Assembly (NCBI GenBank): GCA_012519115.1
Contig: JAAYQW010000082.1
Span: 16,219 to 80,218, forward strand
Length of the DNA: 64,000 bases
Origin: Spirochaetales bacterium
GTDB taxonomy: Bacteria; Spirochaetota; Spirochaetia; Sphaerochaetales; Sphaerochaetaceae
Reading direction: 5' to 3'
Part shown: piece after piece, positions 51,439-59,477 of the stretch
Numbering within the stretch: the stretch's first letter is position 1
How the letters are laid out: every line of letters starts with the position of its first letter
The notes under the pieces: model-generated
The model's database searches: none
Told to the model about the DNA's origin: nothing
What the model saw: only the letters and a program-made list of their open reading frames with translations
Made by a program: the position numbers and the translations under genes

Positions 51439-52428
51439 TCAAATCAGGATGTGCATCTTTTCCTTGATGACCTCAAGGTTCTCATTCCCGATCTTGTTCG
51501 CTTTCTTCGATCCTTCATGGATCAGTTCTTTGACGATATCGATGCTGGCTTCATAGTAAGCTCGTCGTTCGCGCATCGGCTCAAGCATATTGTTCAAAAC
51601 CTCGTTAAGACGTTGCTTGCAGGCGAAACAGGAAAGCGATGCGTTGGTACAGCTTTTTTGGATATCATCCGTCTCTTCGGGGTTGAATACCTGGTGGTAC
51701 TTATAGACGTTGCATACCTCGGGATGACCATTCATATGGGCATGAACCCGGGTAGGATCGGTGACCGCTTTGCGAACGTGCTGCCAGACGACCTCGGAGG
51801 TATCGGAGAGGTAGATGGCGTTGCCCATCGACTTGCCCATCTTCGCATTGCCGTCAAGACCCGACAGCCGTCCTACTTCGCTGAGCTTTGCCCGAGGAAC
51901 GGTGATATTCGTACCGTAGAGCTTGTTGAACTTTCGGATGATCTTTCGAGAAAGCTCGATATGGGGGACTTGGTCCTCACCGACGGGAACGAGATCCGCA
52001 TTGATGAAGGAAATATCGGCGGTCTGGCTTACCGGATACCCCAAGAATCCATAGGAAAGATCTTCGTAGCCATAGTTGGCCGCTTCGGTCTTGATCGTAG
52101 GATTATGCCGGAGCTGATTGACGGAAACGATCATCGAGTAGAAGACGGTCAACTCGGCGATCGAGGTGATTTGGGACTGTTGGACAAACGTGACTTTCTC
52201 AGGATCGAGACCCACGGAGAGGTTATCCATCGTAACATCCAGAATCGATGAGTTGATCAATTCCGGCTCGTCGAAGTGGGTGGTAAGGGCTTGGATATCG
52301 GCAAGAAGAATGAATGTCTCATATTCATCCTGAAGTTCCACCCTGCTCTTCAAGGAGCCGACATAGTGGCCGAGGTGCAGCTTTCCGGTGGTTCGGTCCC
52401 CGGTGAGGATTCGCTTCTGTGGACTCAT
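51439..52428 (-). CDS. trpS: Tryptophanyl-tRNA synthetase, probable [4Fe-4S] type
   Basis: A 329-residue class I synthetase. The HIGH motif is LHLGHYVG near residues 16-23 and KMGKSMGNA near residue 200 replaces KMSKS. A four-cysteine array C-x20-C-x6-C-x2-C lies at about residues 242-273 (from VCNVYKYHQ to CFACKQ), closely like the cluster ligands described for the Thermotoga-type TrpRS, where a [4Fe-4S] cluster helps read the anticodon. The start ATG 52428 has GGGGGAG upstream and overlaps the stop of the small zinc-ribbon gene (ATGA). An open extension upstream is only that gene in another frame. Confidence 0.93.
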   Translation of the reverse strand: MSPQKRILTGDRTTGKLHLGHYVGSLKSRVELQDEYETFILLADIQALTTHFDEPELINSSILDVTMDNLSVGLDPEKVTFVQQSQITSIAELTVFYSMIVSVNQLRHNPTIKTEAANYGYEDLSYGFLGYPVSQTADISFINADLVPVGEDQVPHIELSRKIIRKFNKLYGTNITVPRAKLSEVGRLSGLDGNAKMGKSMGNAIYLSDTSEVVWQHVRKAVTDPTRVHAHMNGHPEVCNVYKYHQVFNPEETDDIQKSCTNASLSCFACKQRLNEVLNNMLEPMRERRAYYEASIDIVKELIHEGSKKANKIGNENLEVIKEKMHILI

Positions 52429-52595
52429 TTCTTCTCCCCCTCGTTCTCTTTGGTTGAGGTGGGGATGTTCACCCGAACCATCGTGTGTTTCATAGTACAG
52501 GAAGGGCACACCTCAGGTATTTGGTGTTTATTAAGCGATTGCACCAACTCTACTGTTGCCTTGCATAAGCGGCATGTGTACTCATAAGACGGCAT
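52425..52595 (-). CDS. FmdB-type zinc-ribbon mini-protein
   Basis: A 56-residue protein starting MPSYEYTCRLCKATVELVQS and continuing to EVCPSCTMKH, with two C-x2-C pairs (residues 8-11 and about 31-34): the single-zinc-ribbon pattern of FmdB/CxxC_CxxC_SSSS proteins, a widespread family of uncertain role sometimes called regulatory. GAGGAG lies about 8 bases upstream of ATG 52595. Its stop overlaps the trpS start as ATGA, so TrpRS translation is coupled to it. It is too short to be called by size-limited gene finders. Confidence 0.82.
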   Translation of the reverse strand: MPSYEYTCRLCKATVELVQSLNKHQIPEVCPSCTMKHTMVRVNIPTSTKENEGEKK

Positions 52596-52607
52596 AAGCG
52601 GGCTCCT

Positions 52608-53471
52608 CTATAGCAAACCATCCAAACCAGAAAGGATTTTGAACAGCTCATCTTTTTGCATCGTTATTCCCTTGATCGTCACCAACTGACCGTCAAGGAG
52701 GAACATCTTCATCAATTCAGCGATCACATAGCTTTGCTTTGCTTTCTTCAGGTTCGCGATATAGCCGCTGCGAACCATCTGTGAAAGCGTCTTCGCCTTC
52801 TTTTCGTCACCCATGGTGATGAATGCATTCAGAACATATGTATTCTCTTCGCCTTTCTCGAAAAGAAGAAGAATGGATTCGCTTTGGCGAATCACCTCTT
52901 CACTGATTCCAAGGTTGAGGTCGAAGAACGTCTTGGGATTCTCGGCATAGAGGGCTATGGCGCTCTGCTTCATCCTTTCGGCGATCTCAGGAGGAAGAAT
53001 CTCCTCGTCTCTTTCCATGAACTGCTGATACACGGCAGGATAATCATCGAGAGTGAAAAGAATCTTTCCATTCCTTGGCGAATAGAGTTCAAGGTCGCTT
53101 TCCTTCATTTGGAAGTAGGAAGCATCTTCATGTGCATCTTTTTTCGTTTTTGAAGACCACATGAGTGCGGTATTCATCGCTACCCGCGAGTACGTCGTTT
53201 CCATCACCCCGTAGATTCGGCTTGCCTCCAGGTTTAACGGATACGCCTCATCTCCGGGCTCGATGACGACACTGATTCGTTCGCTTCGATCCGCCAAATC
53301 AGGAAGAACGGTTTGAATGATGCCCGGATCGCCGGTGGTAACAAGAATCGTCTGATGAGTCGGCAGCTCTTCTATCGTGAATGCCGGCCGTTTCCGCACC
53401 GTCGTAGTGGCGCAACCGCCAAGCAGCACCACCACGAAAAGAGTCAGCATCACAACCTTCGTTTTCTTCAT
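52608..53471 (-). CDS. Lipoprotein of unknown function
   Basis: A 287-residue protein with a lipoprotein signal (KVVMLTLFVVVLLGGC, lipobox LLGGC). The mature part has about 95 residues of strands (ILVTTGDPGIIQTVLPDLADRSERISVVIEPGDEAYPLNLEASRIYGVME) and a helical C-terminal half. No family is recognised. The start ATG 53471 lies just past the ileS stop (TGAG ATG) with AAGG upstream, so it is probably the last gene transcribed from the ileS promoter; an open extension further into ileS is antisense-free but has no start signal. Located at the inner or outer membrane, periplasmic side. Confidence 0.8.
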   Translation of the reverse strand: MKKTKVVMLTLFVVVLLGGCATTTVRKRPAFTIEELPTHQTILVTTGDPGIIQTVLPDLADRSERISVVIEPGDEAYPLNLEASRIYGVMETTYSRVAMNTALMWSSKTKKDAHEDASYFQMKESDLELYSPRNGKILFTLDDYPAVYQQFMERDEEILPPEIAERMKQSAIALYAENPKTFFDLNLGISEEVIRQSESILLLFEKGEENTYVLNAFITMGDEKKAKTLSQMVRSGYIANLKKAKQSYVIAELMKMFLLDGQLVTIKGITMQKDELFKILSGLDGLL

Positions 53472-53472
53472 C

Positions 53473-56400
53473 TCACGCCTTCTTGAGCTCCAAGCGAACT
53501 TCGCGTTCCTGCAGCTGGAGAGTCTCACCTCCATGCGGTTCAGCCTTGATTTCGTCCGCCAGAGTTTCATCACTGATGATTGATCCAAACTTCTTGAAGA
53601 CCTCGTGGATTTTCTCATCACCCTCGAAAGCGATCGTGATTCGATCGGTGACTTCAAACCCGCTCTCTTTTCGAAGATTCTGAATCGCTCGAATAAGATC
53701 GCGCATCAATCCTTCATCAAGCAACTCTTCGGTCATCGTGGTATCGAAGCCGACGGTCAACGAACCGTCATTGATCACCTTCACTCCTTCGACCTCGCTT
53801 CGTTGAACGATGATCTCTTCGACACCCAGATCAATCGTACCATCGGAGTATGCAAGAGTGTAGACTCCCCCGTCGAGAATCTTCGCAATCGTCTTGGAAT
53901 CAAGCTCTTGGATCAGCGCGGCCACTTCTTTCATGTCTTTGCCGAGCTTTCCGCCAAGCAGTTTGAAGTTGGCTTTCGCGCTGTAAGTAACGAGCGCCGT
54001 TTCATCCGCTTCGATCGACACGCTCTTCACGTTCAGCTCTTCGGCGATGCTCTCCTGCATCGAAGCGAGCACCTCCCGCTCATGCTCATCACGATCGACG
54101 AGGAAGAGCTTGGATAACGGCTGCCGGATCTTCAAGGAATGACCGGCTCGGAGGGCGCGGCCGAGGGCGATCGCTTTTTGGGTAAGCGCCATCTGTTCTT
54201 CAAGAATGAAGTTTCGCTCCTCCCCTCTATACACAGGATAGTCGCAGAGGTGGATCGACTCGGGCATCTCGCCGGAACGGAGGTTCTGATAGATCTCTTC
54301 AACGGTGAAAGGAACGACCGGAGCGACGACCTTTATGAACGTCATCAGGGCATGATAGAGCGTATCATATGCCTGCTTCTTATCCTCATCATTCTCCCCT
54401 TTCCAGAATCGGCGACGATTACGGCGGATATACCAGTTGTTCAGCTCATCCAGAAACGGGATGAAATAGGAACACGCTTTCTGAATATCATACGCATCGA
54501 ACGCGGCGGTGGCATTTTCCACCAGCCGGGCGGTCGCGCTGACGATCCACTGATCCATCGGATTCTTCAAATCAGCATAATTCGTTTCAGACGGCTCGTA
54601 GGAGTCGATATTCGCATAGGTAACGAAGAATGAGTATGCATTCCAGAGCGGAAGCAGAAGGCCTTTGAGGACATCTTTGACCGCCTCCTCGCTGAACTTC
54701 AAATCTTCAGCTCGAACGACCGCACTGTTCATCAAAGCGAAGCGAAGGGCATCCGCTCCGTACTGATTGATCAGCTCCATCGGATCGGTGTAGTTCCGCT
54801 CGCTTTTGCTCATCTTCTTGCCTTCGGCGTTCAGAACGATTCCGTTGGTGATGTTGTTGTAAAAAGCGGGTTTTTCATACAAACCGGCAGCCAATACGGT
54901 GAGGGTGTAGAACCAGCCGCGGGTCTGGTCCAACCCTTCGCAGATAAAGTCGGCGGGGAAGTGTTTTTCAAAAAATTCCCGGTTTTCAAAGGGATAGTGC
55001 AACTGTGCATACGGCATAGACCCGGATTCAAACCAACAGTCCAGAACATCGGGAATCCTTCGCATCGCCGATTTGCCGTCGGGACTCGGCCAGGTGAGAT
55101 CATCCACGAAGTGTTTGTGCAGATCGGTCACTTTCTGACCGCACTTCGCCTCCAGCTCTTCCAGGCTGCCGATCACTTCGATGTGGTTTCCATCATCGCT
55201 CTTCCACACCGGAATCGGATTGCCCCAGAAACGGTTGCGGCTGATCGACCAGTCGCGTGCTCCTTCAAGCCACTTTCCGAAGCGGCCATACTTAAGGTGT
55301 TCCGGCATCCAGTAGATCTGTTCGTTCGCGGCGAGCATATGAGGTTTGATCTGATCGATATCGACGAACCAGCTGCTCATAGCCCGATAGATCAGCGGCA
55401 TCTTGGTGCGATAGCAGAAGGGATATGGGTGAACGATTGTCTCTTCAAGGAAGAGAAGACCGTGTTCCTTCAAATACTCGATGATGTCGTCATCGCAGTC
55501 CTTGACGAAACGTCCCGCATAGTCGGAGACCTCTTCAGTGAAATTACACTCCATATCGATCGGGCAGATCGTGGGAATCCCGGTTCCTTTCAGCACCTGG
55601 TAGTCATCCTCACCGAAGCCGGGAGCGGTATGAACGATTCCCGACCCGTCTTCTGTCGTGACGTAATCACCCAGGACGGTGACAAACGCCCCGCTCTTTT
55701 CCTTTTCATCGGCGAAATACGGAAAGAGCGGCTGATAGTGCAGCCCCTCATAGAAGGAACCCTTTTGGGCATCTACAACCTCGTACATCCCCTCATCTCT
55801 GTAGTAGTGAGCCAGTCGCTCTTTTCCGAGGATGTAATAGTTGTCGTCCCGTTTATCGAGGATCTTCACATACTCGATATCCGGACCGAATGCGAGGGCG
55901 AGGTTGGAAGGCAGGGTCCATGGCGTCGTCGTCCAAGCGAGGAAATAGGTGTTTTCCTGACCATCCACTTTAAAACGAACGGTAAGAGCGGGATCCCTCA
56001 CATCCTGGTATCCGCCAAGGTTCACCTCGAAGTTCGAAAGCGGACTGGCGAGCTTCGGACTATAGGGAAGAATATTGTACCCTTCGTAGATATACCCTTT
56101 TTCATAGAGCGTCTTGAACACCCACCAGATCGATTCCATATAGGAAAGATCCATCGTCCGATAGCTGTCCGCCCAATCGACCCAACGACCGGTCCGTTTG
56201 ATCGTGGTCTCCCACTCCTTGGTGTAGCGCAGTACGATCGAGCGGCACATCTCATTGAACCTGGCTACGCCAAATTCAACGATCGCCGAATACCCGCTGA
56301 TTCCTTCACTCTTTTCAATCTCATATTCAACCGGAAGGCCGTGACAATCCCATCCGAAGCGGCGATTCACCCGTCTTCCTTTCATCGTCTGATATCGAGG

Positions 56401-56604
56401 AATCGTGTCTTTGATCGTCCCGGGCACAATGTGGCCGAAATGCGGAAGACCGGTGGCAAAAGGAGGTCCATCATAGAAGACATACTCTTTCTCTTCCGGT
56501 CGGTATTCAATCGACTTTTTGAAGATATTCCGCTCTTCCCAAAACTGAAGAACCTCTTCCTCCATCTTTGGAAAATCTATTTTCGGATTAACAGGACGAA
56601 ACAT
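53473..56604 (-). CDS. ileS: Isoleucyl-tRNA synthetase, eukaryote-like (IleS2) type
   Basis: A 1043-residue class I synthetase that charges tRNA-Ile and edits valine. The N-terminus FPKMEEEVLQFWEERNIFKKS, FATGLPHFGHIVPGTIKDTIPRYQTMKGRRVNRRFGWDCHGLPVEYEIEK (HIGH motif as PHFGH) and KKMSKSERNYTDPMELI near residue 610 place it in the eukaryote-like clade, which includes the mupirocin-tolerant IleS2 enzymes; ordinary bacterial IleRS is about 930 residues with a C-terminal zinc finger, absent here. The long C-terminus (about 860-1043) fits that clade. GAGGAG precedes ATG 56604. Natural mupirocin tolerance is a family-based prediction only. Confidence 0.95.
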   Translation of the reverse strand: MFRPVNPKIDFPKMEEEVLQFWEERNIFKKSIEYRPEEKEYVFYDGPPFATGLPHFGHIVPGTIKDTIPRYQTMKGRRVNRRFGWDCHGLPVEYEIEKSEGISGYSAIVEFGVARFNEMCRSIVLRYTKEWETTIKRTGRWVDWADSYRTMDLSYMESIWWVFKTLYEKGYIYEGYNILPYSPKLASPLSNFEVNLGGYQDVRDPALTVRFKVDGQENTYFLAWTTTPWTLPSNLALAFGPDIEYVKILDKRDDNYYILGKERLAHYYRDEGMYEVVDAQKGSFYEGLHYQPLFPYFADEKEKSGAFVTVLGDYVTTEDGSGIVHTAPGFGEDDYQVLKGTGIPTICPIDMECNFTEEVSDYAGRFVKDCDDDIIEYLKEHGLLFLEETIVHPYPFCYRTKMPLIYRAMSSWFVDIDQIKPHMLAANEQIYWMPEHLKYGRFGKWLEGARDWSISRNRFWGNPIPVWKSDDGNHIEVIGSLEELEAKCGQKVTDLHKHFVDDLTWPSPDGKSAMRRIPDVLDCWFESGSMPYAQLHYPFENREFFEKHFPADFICEGLDQTRGWFYTLTVLAAGLYEKPAFYNNITNGIVLNAEGKKMSKSERNYTDPMELINQYGADALRFALMNSAVVRAEDLKFSEEAVKDVLKGLLLPLWNAYSFFVTYANIDSYEPSETNYADLKNPMDQWIVSATARLVENATAAFDAYDIQKACSYFIPFLDELNNWYIRRNRRRFWKGENDEDKKQAYDTLYHALMTFIKVVAPVVPFTVEEIYQNLRSGEMPESIHLCDYPVYRGEERNFILEEQMALTQKAIALGRALRAGHSLKIRQPLSKLFLVDRDEHEREVLASMQESIAEELNVKSVSIEADETALVTYSAKANFKLLGGKLGKDMKEVAALIQELDSKTIAKILDGGVYTLAYSDGTIDLGVEEIIVQRSEVEGVKVINDGSLTVGFDTTMTEELLDEGLMRDLIRAIQNLRKESGFEVTDRITIAFEGDEKIHEVFKKFGSIISDETLADEIKAEPHGGETLQLQEREVRLELKKA

Positions 56605-56686
56605 ATTTGCTCCTCGCCTCGGTCGGGCTTTGTGTATCAGTGTCATTCTATTCATTCATCATGAAAATGACAACCGTGATGAACCG

Positions 56687-56715
56687 TTGACCTCATCCTC
56701 ATGAGCGAGTACTGT
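56687..56715 (+). promoter_or_regulatory. Leaderless promoter of the CCA-adding enzyme gene
   Basis: TTGACC (56687-56692) and TACTGT (56710-56715) are exactly 17 bases apart and the -10 ends 6 bases before ATG 56722. No Shine-Dalgarno is present. The upstream ATG at 56701 lies between the -35 and -10, so it would not be transcribed from this promoter. Confidence 0.7.
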
Positions 56716-56721
56716 CATGAT

Positions 56722-58083
56722 ATGCGAACCTTTCCGATAACGGGCAGAATCAAACGCTTTGCATCTGTCTTTCACGACAGCGGCTTTTCTCTTTTCATCG
56801 TCGGCGGTGCGGTTCGTGACTTTCTCCTGGGTTTGCGGAACTCTGATTTGGACTTCACCACCGATGCATGCCCCAACGATGTCATCGCTCTCTTTCGAAC
56901 CGTCATTCCTACGGGAATCGCCCATGGGACCGTCACCGTCATCTTTGAGGGAGAGCACTACGAGGTGACCACGTTCCGAAGCGAAGGGGAATACAAGGAT
57001 GGACGAAGACCCTCCTCCGTTACCTTCATTCCATCCTTGGAAGAGGATCTCAAGCGCCGTGATTTCACGATCAACGCATTCGCCGCTTCGGCGATCAGCG
57101 GAAAGATCATCGACAATCATAACGGTGAACAAGACCTTGAAGATAGGATCATCCGAGCGATCGGAGATCCCTACGAACGCTTTGATGAAGATGCCCTCAG
57201 GATCATGAGAGCTGCCCGAATCAGCGGAAAACTCAATTTTAAGATCGAAGAGCAGACCTTCAATGCGATGAAAGCATTGAAAGAACATCTCGGACACGTT
57301 TCCGTCGAGCGTATCTACGATGAACTCGTGCAATTGGTGAAGAGCGATCACCCCAGAAAAGGGTTGGAGTACCTTCACGAAAGTTCCACCCTTGCGGTCA
57401 TCCTTCCTGAGCTTGCCCAAGGTGATGGAGTCCTGCAAAAAGGGTTCCACCATGAGGATGTCCTCCAGCACTCCTTCACCACATGCCAAAAAGCGGCTGA
57501 TATCGGTTCATCCGTCTATGTTCGCCTCGCAGCTCTTTTCCATGATATCGGCAAAATTTCCACCCAAGAACCGAATGGGGACCGCTTCTCTTTTCATAAC
57601 CACGAGATCGTGGGTGAACACCTCACGAAAACGATCCTCAGACGTCTGAAGGCTTCCAATGAGGAGATCAGCACCGTCTCTCATCTGGTTCGGCACCATA
57701 TGTTCTCATACACTCCGGAGATGACGGACAGCGCAGTTCGCCGCTTCATCGTTCGTGTCGGAGTCGAGCACATCAAAGATCTCTTCAAGCTGAGGATCGC
57801 CGATCAATTGGCGATCGGCGATCGGGCGGATACCGCCCTCCTCGATGAGTTTTCCAAGCGGATCAGCAGTGTCATCACATCAGACGATGCCCTCTCGATC
57901 AAAGATCTTGCAATCGGAGGAAACGACTTGATGGATTTAGGAATTCCTAAAGGCAAACGAATAGGACAAACGCTTCAGTATCTACTGGAGGCGGTCTTGG
58001 ACGATCCCGGTCAGAACACGAAGGAACAGCTCATGAAAATCGCTCTGGCCTATCAGGAGCTTTGCGGGTTCACCAGCGACTGA
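56722..58083 (+). CDS. cca: tRNA nucleotidyltransferase (CCA-adding) / poly(A) polymerase family with HD domain
   Basis: About 453 residues. The head domain motif FIVGGAVRDFLLGLRNSDLDFTTDACPNDVI and RRDFTINAFA with EDALRIMRAARISGKL are those of class II nucleotidyltransferases, which add or repair the CCA end of tRNA or extend RNA with A. A C-terminal HD domain (RLAALFHDIGKISTQEPNG, HNHEIVGEHLTKTIL) adds probable phosphatase or phosphodiesterase activity. Class II CCA and poly(A) enzymes cannot be separated by eye here. The start is set at ATG 56722 because the promoter ends just before it; ATG 56701 is inside the promoter. Its tail overlaps rnc by 31 bases. Confidence 0.88.
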   Translation: MRTFPITGRIKRFASVFHDSGFSLFIVGGAVRDFLLGLRNSDLDFTTDACPNDVIALFRTVIPTGIAHGTVTVIFEGEHYEVTTFRSEGEYKDGRRPSSVTFIPSLEEDLKRRDFTINAFAASAISGKIIDNHNGEQDLEDRIIRAIGDPYERFDEDALRIMRAARISGKLNFKIEEQTFNAMKALKEHLGHVSVERIYDELVQLVKSDHPRKGLEYLHESSTLAVILPELAQGDGVLQKGFHHEDVLQHSFTTCQKAADIGSSVYVRLAALFHDIGKISTQEPNGDRFSFHNHEIVGEHLTKTILRRLKASNEEISTVSHLVRHHMFSYTPEMTDSAVRRFIVRVGVEHIKDLFKLRIADQLAIGDRADTALLDEFSKRISSVITSDDALSIKDLAIGGNDLMDLGIPKGKRIGQTLQYLLEAVLDDPGQNTKEQLMKIALAYQELCGFTSD

Positions 58084-58799
58084 TACGCAATCTTGGCCAC
58101 CGCCTGTTCAGCGGCTTTCTTGCTTCGGCCATGAGCGGGACCGAAGATCTGCCCGTTCACATCCACTTCGACATAAAACGTGAAATTATGATCAGGTCCG
58201 GTTTTAGACACCAGCGTATAGGTAGGTACGATTCGCCACTTCTTCTGCATATATTCTTGGAGAGTGGTTTTGTAGTCGCGATGATAATCATCTTCGACGA
58301 CTGCAGTGATCCGTTCGCCGAGGGTCCGATTGACGAACGCCTTCGCCGCAGGAAAGCCGTTGTGCATATAGCATGCTCCGAAGAGCGCTTCCGTGCAATC
58401 CGCCAAGAGCGCTTTCTTCCGTCGGCCTCCGGTCTGTTCCTCCCCCTTTCCAAGGAGAAGATGCTGAGCGACGTTCAGCTTCTTGGCGGCGAGAGCGAGG
58501 CTGTCCTCGCTGACAACGATCGATTTGATCTTGGAAAGCTCCCCCTCTTCTTTATCGGGGTATAGTTCCAGCAGCAGATCGGCAACCGCCAGGCCGAGAA
58601 TCGAATCTCCGAGAAATTCCAGGCGTTCATTGTTCCGAGTCCGGTCACCTGTCTCATTGGCGTAGGAACGGTGGGTGAACGCAAGATCGAGGAGCTCGAG
58701 ATCGTCGACTCCGATTCCGCTTGCTTCATTAAATGCAAGAAGCTCCCGTTCTCGCTCCAGGGCAAGAGAGGGAGCCTCCTTGGTACGTATATCGCCCAT
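58053..58799 (-). CDS. rnc: Ribonuclease III
   Basis: A 248-residue double-strand-specific RNase that processes rRNA and other structured RNAs. The signature NNERLEFLGDSILGLAVADLL near residue 60 carries the catalytic Glu and Asp, with LADCTEALFGACY near residue 132 giving the second Glu; the C-terminal double-stranded-RNA-binding domain (DYKTTLQEYMQKKWRIVPTYTLVSKTGPDHNFTFYVEVDVNG..GRSKKAAEQAVAKIAYQSL) is complete. It follows acpP by 6 bases, a conserved acpP-rnc order, and so belongs to the rpmF-acpP-rnc transcript. The ribosome site is weak (GAGATT). Confidence 0.97.
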   Translation of the reverse strand: MGDIRTKEAPSLALERERELLAFNEASGIGVDDLELLDLAFTHRSYANETGDRTRNNERLEFLGDSILGLAVADLLLELYPDKEEGELSKIKSIVVSEDSLALAAKKLNVAQHLLLGKGEEQTGGRRKKALLADCTEALFGACYMHNGFPAAKAFVNRTLGERITAVVEDDYHRDYKTTLQEYMQKKWRIVPTYTLVSKTGPDHNFTFYVEVDVNGQIFGPAHGRSKKAAEQAVAKIAYQSLVNPQSS

Positions 58800-58805
58800 G
58801 GAATC

Positions 58806-59045
58806 TCAGAGTTGTGTTGCGAGGAACTCGACAGCGTCCTTGACGGTTTCAAACTCATTCGCTTTTTCGTCCGGAATGGAGATACCAAGCTCTTCTTCAA
58901 TAGCGTATACCAGTTCATAGGTATCAAGGCTGTCAGCACCGAGGTCTTTCCTGAAGGATGCTTCCATCGTGATCTTGGACTCTTCAATCTCAAGCTTCTC
59001 AGCGATTAGAGCCTTTACTTTCTCAAATACTTGCGTATTATCCAT
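58806..59045 (-). CDS. acpP: Acyl carrier protein
   Basis: A 79-residue acidic helical protein that carries growing acyl chains on a phosphopantetheine arm. The attachment serine is in DLGADSLDTYELVYAIEEEL, near residue 39. Most bacterial ACPs read DSLDTVEL; this one has a tyrosine, a minor variant. AGGAG precedes the ATG. It sits between rpmF and rnc, a typical fatty-acid/ribosome gene order, although no plsX or fab gene is present here. Confidence 0.97.
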   Translation of the reverse strand: MDNTQVFEKVKALIAEKLEIEESKITMEASFRKDLGADSLDTYELVYAIEEELGISIPDEKANEFETVKDAVEFLATQL

Positions 59046-59063
59046 AATTAACTCCTGCTATTC

Positions 59064-59249
59064 TTATTTATCCTGCAGTTCGATGACTTGCACACCCCGA
59101 TAGAAGCCGCACTTTGGGCATACTCGGTGGGGGACGACCATGTTCCCGCACGTACCACAACGTGAAAGTGTAGGAGCGGCAAGCTTCATGTTCGCCGATT
59201 TGCGGCTCGCCGATCTTGCCTTTGAAGTCTTATATTTGGGTGTTGCCAT
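59064..59249 (-). CDS. rpmF: 50S ribosomal protein L32
   Basis: A 61-residue basic protein (MATPKYKTSKARSASRKSANMKL) with a four-cysteine zinc site, C-x2-C in SRCGTCGN and C-x2-C in RVCPKCGFYRG. L32 lies near the peptidyl-transferase region of the large subunit. AGAGGAT precedes the ATG. It is first in the rpmF-acpP-rnc transcript, with a promoter at 59293-59321. Confidence 0.97.
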   Translation of the reverse strand: MATPKYKTSKARSASRKSANMKLAAPTLSRCGTCGNMVVPHRVCPKCGFYRGVQVIELQDK

Positions 59250-59292
59250 GACATAATCCTCTTATTTTTTTCAAATTTTTGACACGGTTGGT

Positions 59293-59321
59293 AGAATACC
59301 TAAAAACCATCAAAGCGTCAA
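59293..59321 (-). promoter_or_regulatory. Promoter of the rpmF-acpP-rnc operon
   Basis: On the minus strand TTGACG (plus-strand 59316-59321) and TATTCT (59293-59298) are exactly 17 bases apart, a strong sigma-70 match, with about 40 bases of leader before rpmF. The rest of 59322-59477 shows no gene. Confidence 0.7.
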
Positions 59322-59477
59322 TCACTCTTGGGGGAAACCCCGTTGCGTTTCTCACCGTCATCTCGTTATCCAAAGCCAACATGACATTATTTATGAATGT
59401 GTAAATATAACATGGAAAACCCATCTCATTCAAGAGGAGCCTATACGCATACAACAATTAAATACAACGGTTTTCCT

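Noticed and set aside
53472-53657. N-terminal extension of the lipoprotein gene
   Set aside because: It is ileS coding sequence read in another frame; the lipoprotein signal begins at 53471 after a ribosome site.
54961-56664. A 567-codon open frame on the plus strand
   Set aside because: It runs antisense through ileS, whose motifs and ribosome site are unambiguous; its peptide lacks any domain pattern. It is a codon-bias shadow.
59230-59457. Minus-strand open frame of 75 codons ahead of rpmF
   Set aside because: It covers the rpmF promoter and ribosome site in another frame and has no start signal.
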